Shown: one piece after another, positions 34,097 through 45,627 of the stretch
How positions within the stretch are numbered: position 1 is the first letter of the stretch
How the letters are laid out: every line of letters starts with the position of its first letter
Assembly (NCBI GenBank): GCA_007644065.1
Contig: VJWN01000001.1
Location: 1,564,340-1,628,339, forward strand
Direction: 5' to 3'
Source of the DNA: Margaritispora aquatica
Lineage: Eukaryota; Ascomycota; Leotiomycetes; Helotiales; Discinellaceae
DNA length: 64,000 bases
Notes under the pieces: generated by a model
Seen by the model: the letters and a program-made list of their open reading frames with translations, nothing else
Databases searched by the model: none
Told to the model about the DNA's origin: nothing
Position numbers and translations under genes: made by a program

Positions 34097-34948
34097 TCAG
34101 ACAAAGGTCCAATCATCATCAGCTTCTTCAGTCAAGATCCAGCCATCCTCAACCTCGTTGGTTTGACTAATCTTCAGTGATCCGAAGCCCTCGTTGAGTT
34201 GGTTAACACCTGCCTTCCCGGTTTCCTTGGCTGCGAATCCCTTCAATTTCTCCTTTCCTTCCTTGGACTCAATCTGAGGAATCTTGATGTAGCCAAGTCC
34301 ATAGTTAGGTTGCTTGGTCTCCGCTTTCATGGTCTCCTTGCCTGCGAATCCCTCCACCTCATCCTTTGTGTCCTTGCTCATCTTAAGGCGTAAGGTCCCG
34401 GTCGATCTTGACGAATACATTTCATCTTGAGCCTTTGCCTGAATTGACTTCTCTTCAGCATAGCAACCTGGGCAAGCAATGACTGGGAAGTTCTCATAAC
34501 CACAGCGAGCGAGATATCAGTGTCCAGCCTTTAAGCACTTGACTCTGTAGGTCATAGGACAAGCAACAGAAGTCTTGGCCGCCTGGCACGCGTTGCAAAC
34601 GATCTGGGGATTCTCTAGGAAACGCTTGGCTTGGTCTTGTCTCACGTCGACGCGCTTGCCTGGGAAGTGGTTCTTTTCGCTCGGGACTGCACTTTATTAG
34701 CTAGAGATAACGCGATGGAGGAATTAGTTCTTACAAAGCTTGAAAAACAGCAGGCGCTCAGCCAGCCAATCTCCCATTGGTTGTGTCAGATCATCTTCCG
34801 GTCCAACATGCAATGCGAGGTGGCCACAGATCGATTTCCATTCGGCATACACTTTGGTTGAAGTGTAGTTGTAGGGTGGATTGCGGCCCTTTGTCAGGAT
34901 GAGCTGGAGAACAGAGGCATACTGGGGTTCTTTCATTAGAGCGGGCAT
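34097..34948 (-). pseudogene. Family copy C with a single in-frame TGA
   Basis: Exons 34948-34735 (214 nt, the same length as copy B exon 1) and 34686-34097. The intron is at the same codon and phase as in copies A and B. Exon 2 encodes PSEKNHFPGKRVDV, VCNACQAAKTSVACP, then LKAGH followed by TGA (34519-34517) exactly where copy B has the Arg of GHRYL, then YLARCGYE and CPGCYAEE. The frame stays open for another 140 codons to 34097 and ends DGWILTEEADDDWTFV, like copy B's end. That tail includes two related segments beginning GFAGKE and GFAAKE. A CGA to TGA change would explain it. So this is either a recent pseudogene, a truncated protein of about 126 residues, a strain polymorphism or a base error. 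Confidence 0.7.
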
Positions 34949-35674
34949 ATTTGCAGATCTTGTTCTTGGATGTCGCACAGGTTTGTACTTGAGGCTGACT
35001 TCTTCTGGGTTGTTGAATTTGTAAGTGGCAAAGCTGACGCGACGAGGTTGTAAAATTCGGAAGAGGGACTTATATATAGCCGATACATACCTGAATTCGT
35101 AGAGACAATTTGGAATTGATTATTGCATTCGCATTCTAACAAATGGGAATGAATTATTGTGCTAAATGAATCCGTCTGCACTCGCACTTAAAACCTGGGA
35201 ATGCTCAAAGAATCGTAAGGAAGCAAACTTTGAAGACACTGTACTCAACTCTGGAAAAAACCTTAGCGACTTGGTTGTTTAGTGCTCACAGCAGATTTTG
35301 AAGTGATGGTATGTTATTTAAGATGGTAAGAGAGCTGTTCAGCAATGGACTGGAGTTATTCAAGTCTATGTTGTAATTCAATTACTTGTGAATCAGAGGT
35401 TGGTTGAGCTACGTGAAATTCTGTCGCGCTAATTGTAGAAAACAAATTTGCACGTATAAAGATATTACATTTCAACCCCATGGCACTTCGCAAAGCTGAC
35501 AGACTTCAGTTTACTGCTTTTACACCACAACTAAGAAGCTTCAATGACACCTCTCATGGCAATGGAAATGCTAGTATAGCCTCATATCAGCTGCCAATGC
35601 TACTTAGCAGGACATTCAGATATCTCATTTGGAGAGAAAGCGATAATGGAGTATGATCTCTGAGGTATCAGGAC
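34949..35674. other. Promoter of copy C and spacer
   Basis: TATATATA lies at 35071-35078, about 125 bp upstream of the copy C ATG. The 83-codon minus frame across 35187-34936 is leader sequence, not a gene. Nothing else seen. Confidence 0.45.
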
Positions 35675-36819
35675 TTATACCTGGTATTCCAAAGTCTGAG
35701 CCTTGCCTTGAGCTTCGCCACTCAGCAGCATCTTCTCCAAGATTTCCAGGTCAGCAAGTGCTTCCTCTGGAGATTGCTTCGGGTTTGGCTTTCCATCAGC
35801 AATACTTTGTGCCCATGCAGCTACCTCCTGCTTGACACCACCACCCTCCCCAGGGAAGTCTTTCTCGGTAAATTTACCCTCACTCTCTTCCCCTTCATAG
35901 ACAGTGACCTTGCTTCGGACAATGGTCACAGTTCCTTTCTCGCAAGCGATGGTATATTCGCTGCCAGATAGAGTTGTGCCGAAGGAGACAGAGAAAGTTC
36001 CTGATATACCAGATTTGGTAATCCAAGTAGAGTTCACAGTGTCGACAGGTGGCAGATGTTCTTGGAGAAGGGTGGTATATGCAGTTAGTGCGGTTGGTTT
36101 GGCATCTTCTCCAAGTAGCAATCTGGTGCCCGCAACGAAATGCACACCTCCGTCTAGTAGGAATCCACCTTGGTACTCAGGCTTCTTCCTCCAAGCGGTT
36201 TCTAGTCATGTCATGTTAGCTCTTGACTACCAATTGGAAATGTTAGCTTACCAAAATATTTTCCTCCTGGCTTCACGTTTCCAAACATCTTGATTCTGAA
36301 CCCAAGCACTTTGCCTAGTTTCCGTACCTCTTGTCTCGCGTATTCGAAGCTTTCCAGGAAGCGGAAGTTCTCTGCGACAGCCCATGTTGCACCACCTGCA
36401 ACTTTACCACCGTTGTAGTATTCAATCAATTTCTGGGCAGCCTTGATATCTTTGGCAATTGGCTTTTCTGACAAGACATGTTTGCCTGCCGCAAGTGCTG
36501 CTTCAATGAATTCTGGCTGGGAGACAATTGGAAGTGCCAGTATCACGGCCTGAATATCGCTACGAAGCAGGAGATCGTGGTATGTTTTTCCAACCCCCGC
36601 ATCATCAGAGTACAAATCGACGGTATCTGCAGCTTCAAGAGCTTGCGCGGATTTCAATGATCGTGAGTAGACGGCTTTCAACGTAAGGTGAGCGCTGCTG
36701 GCTTGTACTGCAGGCTTAAAGGTGGGGTTAGTGAGGCTCTATCGAGGGGTTAGGTTGCGTACTATATGCTCCTCACGGACAAAAATTCCACTTCCAATAA
36801 TTGCTACACCGATGGACAT
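35675..36819 (-). CDS. Gfo/Idh/MocA-family NAD(P)-dependent oxidoreductase
   Basis: Exons 36819-36763, 36714-36252 and 36201-35675 give 348 residues. The N-terminal Rossmann motif is IGVAIIGSGIFVREEHIPAV, split by intron 1. LSEKPIA supplies the conserved Lys-Pro of the family near residue 100, and ENFRFL follows. The C-terminal substrate domain has FLLDGGVHF, where the Asp-Gly-Gly-x-His motif gives the catalytic His. Overall it resembles yeast YMR315W, a cytosolic NADP(H)-linked oxidoreductase, in order and length (about 350). No signal peptide. Substrate unknown. Intron 1 has a CTAAC branch and GTACGC donor; all phases agree. It is divergent from the aminopeptidase gene with about 1.27 kb between starts. 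Confidence 0.88.
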
Positions 36820-38086
36820 ATTGTTAAATTTTTAGAGGATAGGTCTTGATTTGAGTTTGGGCTTGTGTTTGTCGTTGGACTTGTCCTAGTGGTTGTTGTA
36901 CACCTTAAGTACAACATCCAACATCCAACATCCACTGCCGTCATCGCAAATCCGGTTAAATGTTGTGGAGTATGATGGGAACTGTCGGGCCGTTCAGCAA
37001 ATGCGATTGTCCAATACATTGCCTCCGTCATCTCAATGGCAGTTATCCAAGCCTGTCCTGAACATCTGTTTTGTATACTCCGAACGATTGATGTGGAGGT
37101 CGCCAAGTTGACAGCATCGATAAAGGTGGGTCGGGGCGGATTTCTTCTTTTGGGCATTCCGCCGTCGAGATATAAGCAAACCCCAGACAAACACGATGAT
37201 CATGATAGTCCGAACCCAAAGAACGACACAAAGACTTTAGGTACATGATGTGTCAAGCATGTTCATGCGCTATCAGTCATGTCGCGTCCATGAGAGAAGT
37301 CTTATATCTCTGTGTTGGTAACTCTCTTAGTAAGAATGTTATCTCACTGATTGTGCAATGTTTGTGTATCTTTTTATTATTCAGACTTCTCCCTATCTTC
37401 ATTCTTTCTTACCTCTGATTGCGTTTGGAAGCCTTCTGTTCTTATCATCACACCTAAATAGCATCAACTCCAATCAAAGCCTCAGGTTTCGACAAGCACG
37501 ACATCGTACTGCAATTATCTAAGTTTAGATCTCAGACTATCGTCCGAAATCTTGGGTCTCACGATTTGATCTCCAGTTCATCCAACCCCCTTACCTTACA
37601 CGAACGCCCTTAAGTCTCAATGTAACCCCTTGGCATTATTCTTCAGAGCAGTCTCAACGCGTTGGTGAAACCTGTGGGAAGATACGTACTAATGCTCGAA
37701 TCCCAAGTCCTCTCCTTCATATCTTCACATTTCCTTATAGACTTTTCAATCCTATCTACGAGACATCTCAGCTCTCGACGTCATGATAAAGCTCATTCTT
37801 GCGTGCCACTGTCAAATGGCATGTATCAGATATGCGTAAATATCTTCTTTGGACATCGAGCTGTAGTCAGATCCGCTTTACTGGGGAATGCCTCCCTTGC
37901 GTACGACCTACAGCATCTAAACATAGAGTCAAGCCTCGGCCCTTCACATATTCTCAATCCTGATCTCCTTTGTCTATTTGCATGTTTTCTTGTACAGAAA
38001 TGTGTTCATTTCTATATATTGTTGTCGAGCTCCTTTTAATGTTGATGTAGCATCAACAGTAGCTCGATATAATTCTGGTATAAATA
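36820..38086. promoter_or_regulatory. Divergent intergenic region
   Basis: Lies between the oxidoreductase and aminopeptidase starts. A caacatccaacatcc short repeat sits near 36909-36925. Frames up to 128 codons have no recognisable domain. No clear shared control element. Confidence 0.4.
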
Positions 38087-40888
38087 ATGGATGAATTGGC
38101 GATGAAAAATGTACGGCCCTCCCTTGCATGCGGCCCACCATTGAAGCCGCATCACTACGAGCTGCGCATCGAACCGGATCTTGAAAAGGCCCGTTTCGAA
38201 GGTGCAATTACGATTGACATAGACGTACTCGCACTATCCTTCTCAGTAATAGTCAATGTCAACAACTTGATCATTCATAGCACAATACTTTACGATGATG
38301 AAGGCACCCCCATCTCTCTCGATTCAACACGAGCAGATCCAGCGACACAAACATTTATTGTTACTCCAGCAGTTGCCCTCACTCCGGACACACGAGTATT
38401 CCTACACCAAGCTTTCTCTGGAACATTAGGTCAGGATGAGTCTTGCAAAGGCTTCTTCCTGTCTCCTCGATCTCCCAGGAACTCAAACTTTAATCCCTTA
38501 AGCTCTACGAATTTTGAGCCGACATATGCGCGATCCGTGTTCCCATGTTTCGACGATCCCAGTCTGAAAGCAACTTTTGCGCTCACCCTTGTGATTTCCT
38601 CACACCTGACAGCGCTGTCTAACACGCCAGTTAAATCTATGCGAGCCAAGCGCATGGTATCGACTCTGATTCCATTAAAGAAGATCATAGAATTCGAAAC
38701 GACACCCCGTTTGCCTACGTATCTTCTAGCCTTCGTCATCGGGACACTGAACTATATTGAGAATACTGAGTTACGAATCCCGCTCAGAGCATACGCGACA
38801 ACCGACCACGAGATTGAAAAGTGCTGCTCGACACTCAGTTTTGCTGCTCGTGCACTAGATGTTCTGGAAAAGGATTTTGGCATCAATTGCGGGCTACAGA
38901 AATTGGATATAGTCGCAATACCAGGGAGCACAGGAGGTATGGGGAATTGGGGCCTGATAACGGTGTACCCCACAGCCCTAGTAACCAGTTTACAACATGG
39001 TGCCAAAGATAATGTAATCTCTATGAGCTTGGTTGCACACGAAGTAGCGCATCAGTACTTTGGGAATTTGGTTACTATGCAAAGCTGGGATTGTCTTTGG
39101 TTGAAGGAAGGCTTGGCGGAATGGGCAGAGGCTTACATTCGTTCTCGTCTGGGGGATGTTGAGACGGGTATTGAGGGTGTGAGTGAAAGTCTCCAACGGG
39201 CCTTTAAAAGTGACGAAAGCAGGTTTGGACACGCACTTGAGACAACGGTTCACATTGAAGATGGGAATTTCAGAGAAATGTATGATGATATAACATATAA
39301 GAAGGGCCATGCCATAATTAGGATGTTGGAGAATGAGTTGGGACGTGATGTTTTCATGCTGGGCTTGAAGACATTTTTGAACCAACATTTGTACGAAACC
39401 GTAACGCCTGATGACTTTTGGAAGAGTTTAGACGCTATCAGTGGTGTAAATGTGTCAGTTATGATGCGGATATGGACCCAGACTGTCGGATATCCTATTA
39501 TTGAAGTTCAGGAAAATGAAGCCGTCGGAACGATCACCGTAATTCAGAAACGATTCCTCAAAGACGGTAGAGAGAAAATGGATGCTTCTGAGGTGGTTTT
39601 CCCGATGACGATCAGTATTCAAACACGGATAGGAGTATGGAAGGAGATTCTCCACAGCAAACAGACACCTCTCAAGGTGTCAACAAATTGCTACAAGTTT
39701 AACGCGGGCCAGTTTGGGTTCTACCGTGTCGAGTATAGCCCTACCCGTCTCGCCGCCTTGGGTGCAGATCTCTGTGGAGGAATGATGTCTGTAGAAGACA
39801 AGATCGGAGTGATTTCTGATGCCACTGCGCTATGCTTCACGTCTCGCTCTCCGATCCGTATCTCGAACCTCCTCAGTCTTCTGCAAAACTTCGAAGCAGA
39901 AACCTGCTATTTTGTCTGGAAGGTCATAATCTCAGTATTGTGCCGCATATCTTCTACTCTTATGTTTGAAGATCGTGCGCTTAAGGATGCATTCCAACAA
40001 TACTGGCGGCACCTCGTTAGTAGATGTTTGTATCGAAATGCGAGTTTCAGTGTGTATGATGACCTCAATGAGCAAATGTTCAAGGCATTATTGTTTGGTA
40101 ATTCTGGTGGCGATAAGAGGGTCACTCAGGCTGCGAAGGTCATGTTTGAGAGTTGGTCGGGCGTCGAGACCAAAGTCATCAATCCTAATATCAGAGCTGA
40201 AGTTTTTGAACTCGTTTTGAAGAATGGAGGGAAGAAGGAAGTAAGCCTAGCCTAGCCTAGCCCCCAAGTCATTAACTAGAAACTGATGATTATTCAAGTA
40301 CCGGAAAATGATAACTTGCCTCAAGAATGCCAAAGATCCGGTTCGACGAGATATTCTAGCCTCTCTGGGCCATACACGGCACTATGGCTGTCTCAAGGAA
40401 ACATTGAAGCGTGCAACGAGTCTAAATTGCCTCAAGAATTCGGAAACGGCGATAACGCTGCAATCTATGGCCACGCATAAGAAAGGCATGTTGGTTCTCT
40501 GGCGCTACATTTCCACTGGAGCCTGGATGGAAAATCCTCACATGAGTTTAATTCGTGTCGTGCCTATTGTGCAGATGTGGCTTAATTCACTGACGAGTAT
40601 GGAACAATGCGATAGTCTGAGGAAGCAAATGAGCAGCCATGACACAAGTGTACGTTTTCATTCTTCCACTGGTCTGGAAGAATTGCAAATTGACAGGAAC
40701 AGGCATTTGACAAAGAGCTCGCTCGATGCTTCGAGGATATTGAGGTGCGAGGGAGGTGGTTGGAGAGAGATAGGGAGGATATCATGCAGTGGTTGAAGAG
40801 GAATGGATATATGAAGCGTCCTTCCTCAAAAGTGGGACGTGGAATGAAAGGTGCGAGGAGACTTGCTCATCTTGTTGGGTTTGCTTGA
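38087..40888 (+). CDS. M1-family zinc aminopeptidase with altered GxMEN motif
   Basis: Exons 38087-40240, 40299-40649 and 40703-40888 give 896 residues, close to the usual 850-950. The N-terminal beta domain starts MDELAMKNVRP. The zinc site is intact: HEVAH at residues 318-322 and Glu341 in WLKEGLAEW. The candidate catalytic Tyr is Y404 in ITYKKG. The exopeptidase motif, normally GxMEN, reads GGMGN at about 283-287, with Gly where Glu binds the substrate amino group. The C-terminal helical ERAP1-like domain is complete (LASLGHTRHYGCLKETL) through exons 2 and 3. No signal peptide, so probably cytosolic. Intron 1 contains three cctag repeats. An alternative acceptor six bases upstream of 40703 would add two residues in frame. 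Confidence 0.88.
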
Positions 40889-43185
40889 AAACCCGATGCT
40901 GTGATGTCTTGAAAATGCAAGAATGGGAGTTAGTTTGGGGGAAGTAATGATACCATGACGAAAAATATTAATAGCCCATTGAAAACTCTCTTACTGTGTC
41001 TTGCTACGCCTGAGCCTTAAAGATTTACATCAACCTGTTCGCTTCATCAAGCTCAACACCCACCATTGTTGTTCAAGCTCTCTTGGTCAATGCAGTAATA
41101 TCCACGTGTATCTTCTTGTTATCAAGACTCATCGACCTTTTCATAAGTCTCATTAGTGTCACAAGCATCAGCTAAGGAAAATCTCCGACCCAGTCGTCAC
41201 TGTCGGAAGCAGTGAAGCCTTTTGCATATTGAAAGCAGCAAATACTGACGAGAGGATGGGGCAGAAATAAAATTGGACCCGAAGGAGTGATAGCTCGAAA
41301 GAGTAGCCTAGCTTCAGTGAAGATCACCTTCTGATACTAAAATGAGACCTTTGTAGCTGACTCGAGCCGATATTCTTGAGCTTCCTAGGAAGAAAAAAAA
41401 CAGTGTGACCAATTATTGTGGATTGGATCCGTCCTCATTTCAGTGGTCCCTGAACGAGCAACACCAAATTCTTGAAGCGCAAAATAATACGCCTAGCGGA
41501 GCTTTTTGTGAGGTGTAACCTCCAATTATCAATATTGACAGTTCTCAATACGGTCAAAATGATCTGCCTTGCCAGAGTAATCTCGCCTGGCACTTTGAAC
41601 AAGCAGAAACGGCAAAATCGGCCTGGCGGGTACTCTTCTTTTAAACAAGTGCATCTTTAATTGCAATTTCATTACATCTCTTTGGCGGTAGACTCGTGTC
41701 CATGGGTGAGCCTATCGAGTTACTAAGGATATCCGGTTGCTTGGCAGGGACTTTCTGCACATGGCCGAGAAGATGCTTAAGCGAGTCCAGTATGCTGGGT
41801 CATGGCGGGAGATCAGCTGGAGATCAGCTGAAGCGAGATCTCCCCGCAGATAGAATTTCAGCAGTGGGAGAGGAGAGAGAGACAGAGAGAGTGGACTTGG
41901 GTGAAACCTGAGATTGAAATAGATGGCTGTGGCTTGTACCACCTTATAAAAGCCGCTGGTTCTAGATAGATCTCTTGGGAACCATGTGAATTACTTTTTG
42001 AAGTTGTCCGCTGACGTGAATTTATTCCCCAACATTGCCACTTCTCGTATTTTTGGGGGGGAACACTCCAAGAATCCAAGAAGCACGATGGTGCATTTCC
42101 ATCCCGAGAGGCTTGTATGAATTCGTTGCTCGGACAATAACAATGCGAAGTTTGTCATCGACACATGAGTCGTTAATTATCGGCATGTCCTTGGATTGGA
42201 TGGTTCTACGGATTTCGGATTCTAATGCTGAAGCTGAAGCTGAGCGAGGCAATTGTATTCTCTTCCTGCGGCTTGGCAACTACTTTTTCCATATTTGGTT
42301 CGAGGTGAATTTATTGATGTACTTGTGGTCGTGTGGCGCATACAAGTAGTATGCGAGTGGATCTGAGATAGTTCGATGCGCGTTCCTGAACTACTGTTTT
42401 AGTGGCTATCGGACTGGCCACTTGTCTAAAAAGGTTATTCTGGTACATTTCCCCCCAGAATTCGAACGATGATTGTGCTTGCGCTCAATTTACTGACTAC
42501 GTATCATAACAAGAACATGTCCGAACGACATCAGCCTCGAGCGGCTATCTGGAACTCCCGAATATGTCTCATTCTGCAGCGGAATTTTAAGACATTCCCG
42601 CCTCTTCCCGTGCCTTGGCCTCGAATCCATATTTGTCCACAAAAAGTCGAGTTTAAAGCGCCACTTGATCTCGCTTGGACCCGTGGATCCTGTGCTGTCC
42701 TTGCCTCCTTTTAGCATCTCGCCAAATCTTCCAAGGTACAAATTCGGAATCTTCACTGCTGTGGGAATAACATTAGGCAATGGCTAATCTTAGTCGAGCT
42801 GCCGAATACAAGCTATAGCTTCAAAAGGTTTAGATCCGCGAGACTCCAGAACAACGGCAGCCACACTCATCTGGCTATCCCTAAGCTGGAATGAAAACTC
42901 AGCTTCACAATTTACTAGGGAAGCGTCTAGACGCCAGTGCCGCTTTCATTTCTTCTAGTCTTCCGGAGTTGTGTGACGAGATGAACGCTGTACTACATTG
43001 AACCTTAGCTTGGTTCTAGGTCGTGAGACTAGCCACGAGCCTGACACCTGCACGAACAGAAATTTATTGTGAGCCCTCCATATATAAGATGTCAGCCTCA
43101 ATTCAGGACAAAAACCAGATTTGTGCTTTAGAAAGTGCATCACCACGTTCGTTACTTTCCCTTCGATACCCAACTTATTTTCGAC
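40889..43185. other. 2.3-kb stretch without a supported gene
   Basis: Scanned on both strands. A short acidic C-terminus-like frame on the minus strand near 41220-41173 (SDSDDWVGDFP then stop) has no credible upstream exons. Other frames up to 104 codons show no domain. A gagagaga-type tract lies near 41871-41890. Confidence 0.45.
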
Positions 43186-44607
43186 ATGCGCACCACTCTC
43201 ATTCTCTCTGCCTTAGCCGCATGTGCTCTTGCAGCACCTCGCCCCCAAGAAATCGAGTTCGATCTTGTTGATGCTGCTCCTGACGTCGATGTCGTTACTC
43301 CTCCAATTGTCGGAACTTCCGAGAGTGTTCCCATCCAAGCTACCTCTGATGCTGTCTCCATCGGTTCTAGCGCTGTGACGGATACCACTACGACAAAGAG
43401 AGATGCCTTGAATAAACGTGATGGAGACTGCAGCCCTCAACCTTCTGGAACCGGACCTACCGTCAACACGTAAGTTGTCAGAAGTGGAACGAGAAATCGA
43501 TTACTGACTTCTTATAGCCCAGATGACACCACTGCTTCCTTTTTGAACTATGCGCCGTTTCATGCCACAGCTCAAAAATATGCCCAGCCAGCAAACGTTC
43601 CTCAAGGCTATACCCTTGCTTTTTCCGATCTGAATGCCTCTAGTCAGACTGTCTCATGGCTAGGTTACAAGGTGAGAATTCCTAGAGCGATATATTATCC
43701 TTGCGATTGAACTCTTGCGGAGAGAAACATAACAACGTTGTTTAAACTTTGCTGATTTAGTTCATTGTAGACACTCTCGTCCTATGACCCTATTGCATGC
43801 CAGCAATACTGCGACAGCCTAGTAAGTGTATCTAGATGATCTTATTTCTTCAGAAGTTGGCTTGAGTAGAGTCAATGCAGTAGAACATCAACTAACGAAA
43901 ACTAGGACAAGTGTACGGCATTCAACATCTACTACGAGCGTGATCCAACCATCGACCCAAGCATTTCTCAAAACTGTGCCAACCCACCCTCAATCACCAA
44001 CATTAAATGTTCGAGATGGGGTGTGCAGATTCAGCCTGAGACTGCCACCAATGATGGACAGACCAGAGCCAATTTCAAGGTTGTCATCACTGGCTCTAAC
44101 GGTTACAACAAGATCGCTGGACCACCATCCAAAACTGGATATCAAGGACCATTCCCACTCGGTGGAGCCATCAATGCTCCTCTTGACCCTACTACAAAAC
44201 AAAACACTTACATGGGATATAAGTTTTTCTCTCTCTCAACTGTTCAATCATACAACGACGGTGTTGCAGCATGCCTTGCCGCAGCTACCGAGCAGGGCGC
44301 ATACAACAGCCGTCACCCACCTAAGACTGGTAACCCAAATATTAGCAACCAGGTCGTCGTCTATGTCTTGAGCATGAATAACATCCCACAAGGAGTATAC
44401 TGCTCGATGTACAGTGAGAGCTGGGCGTCCCAGTACGCCACCAACCTCGGACAATATCGTGGAAGCGATGTCTACACTGTCAGCCAAGCATACTCATACA
44501 TCAACTCGACATATGCTACCAATTACGGCCCCATCTGCAACGTTGGTGGATGCGATCCTTACTACAAAGGAGGCAACTGCGGAGGGTGGGGAGTTGGAAC
44601 CTGCTAG
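43186..44607 (+). CDS. Secreted protein with Kex2 sites and PAN-like Cys segment
   Basis: Exons 43186-43469, 43518-43671, 43771-43821 and 43906-44607 give 396 residues. Signal peptide MRTTLILSALAACALAAP; a propeptide follows with two dibasic sites (TTKRDAL, NKRDGD), so Kex2-type processing is likely. The mature part has SYDPIACQQYC and DKCTAFNIYYERDP, a spacing like PAN/Apple modules, then a long domain with AACLAAATEQGAYN, CSMYSESW and a Cys-rich end (CNVGGCDPYYKGGNCGGWGVGTC). Proteins of this layout are common as secreted products of plant-associated ascomycetes, but I cannot name a function. The third exon is only 51 nt. All four exons join in frame with CTAAC-like branch points. Confidence 0.85.
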
Positions 44608-45627
44608 TGCTCTAGAAGAAGCGCAGACTCCTAAGTCCTCGCTTGATTTCAAGCTTGGGCATAGAATGTCTCTAATGTAACTCGATGGCTACTTGCTCAT
44701 TGTTGAGAGACCAGATATATCGTTAATATTTGGATTGGGGGCAGCGTAGTCGGAATAACATATATTTAAATTGTGTATTGTCATAATGAAGTGGACTGGG
44801 CCTACGTGTTTTTCTTCCGATTCAATCCAATTTTAGAGTTTTTTTTTTGTTTCATTGCAATGAAAAGCATTTTTACTGCTAATGATGGAAACTTGTAAAA
44901 TGCAAAGCTGGACAGAAATAAAAAATAAAGTCATTCAGGGCGGGTCGGCAAAGTTTCGGCCCGAGATATCTCGCCCATTATGTTCAACCACAGTACCCGA
45001 TTTCAACTCCAACTGAAGGACTAAAAAGCCGGAAAGGTTGTCTATTTCATTCTATTCAGCACCGCTGTATTGAGCATATGAAGTCAACAGCTCAAAATTC
45101 ATCGATGCTGTACGCAATTTCGGCGTCTCGCTGAGAATGAGACCCCCACAACTCATCAAATTAGCTGACATGACATCTTCATCACGATCTCGCACACGTG
45201 GGTCAGATGCCCGAGCTGCTACTGCTTTGAATCCCAATTGCAAATTAACTAGCAAGGACACAAAGCTTGTTTTCTATCGCCTATTCCAACGATGTCCTGA
45301 CTGAGTAGCTTGTGGGGATGTGTCACCTTGATCAAGCCAACATGTGGACATCTAGAGCTCAGATCAGGTGGTCGAAGACCTGAACTGAATATACTCGAGG
45401 CGAAGGCTCATTTTTGGACTTCATTTATACGGCTCCACAGAACAGGAGGCATGTTACTGTCTTACGTGAGGCGGAACTCACATTGCGGATTCTGCTGGAC
45501 ATTCGGACTTCCAAAACGCGAGGAGGGTGAGGAGCACGACCGACTACAGTTGAGACATAAATATTAAATTAACCGTCTAATTTTCCTAATGTTTGAGCAA
45601 TCAGGCTCAGTTCATTCTTTTCTCGCT
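44608..45627. other. Spacer before galactose oxidase
   Basis: No supported gene. A 44-codon ATG frame on plus near 45169-45303 overlaps a 69-codon minus frame; neither is recognisable. A T9 tract lies near 44840. Confidence 0.4.

Noticed and set aside
41173..41220. Acidic SDSDDWVGDFP end on the minus strand
   Set aside because: Looks like a protein C-terminus, but no upstream exon with a plausible acceptor was found.
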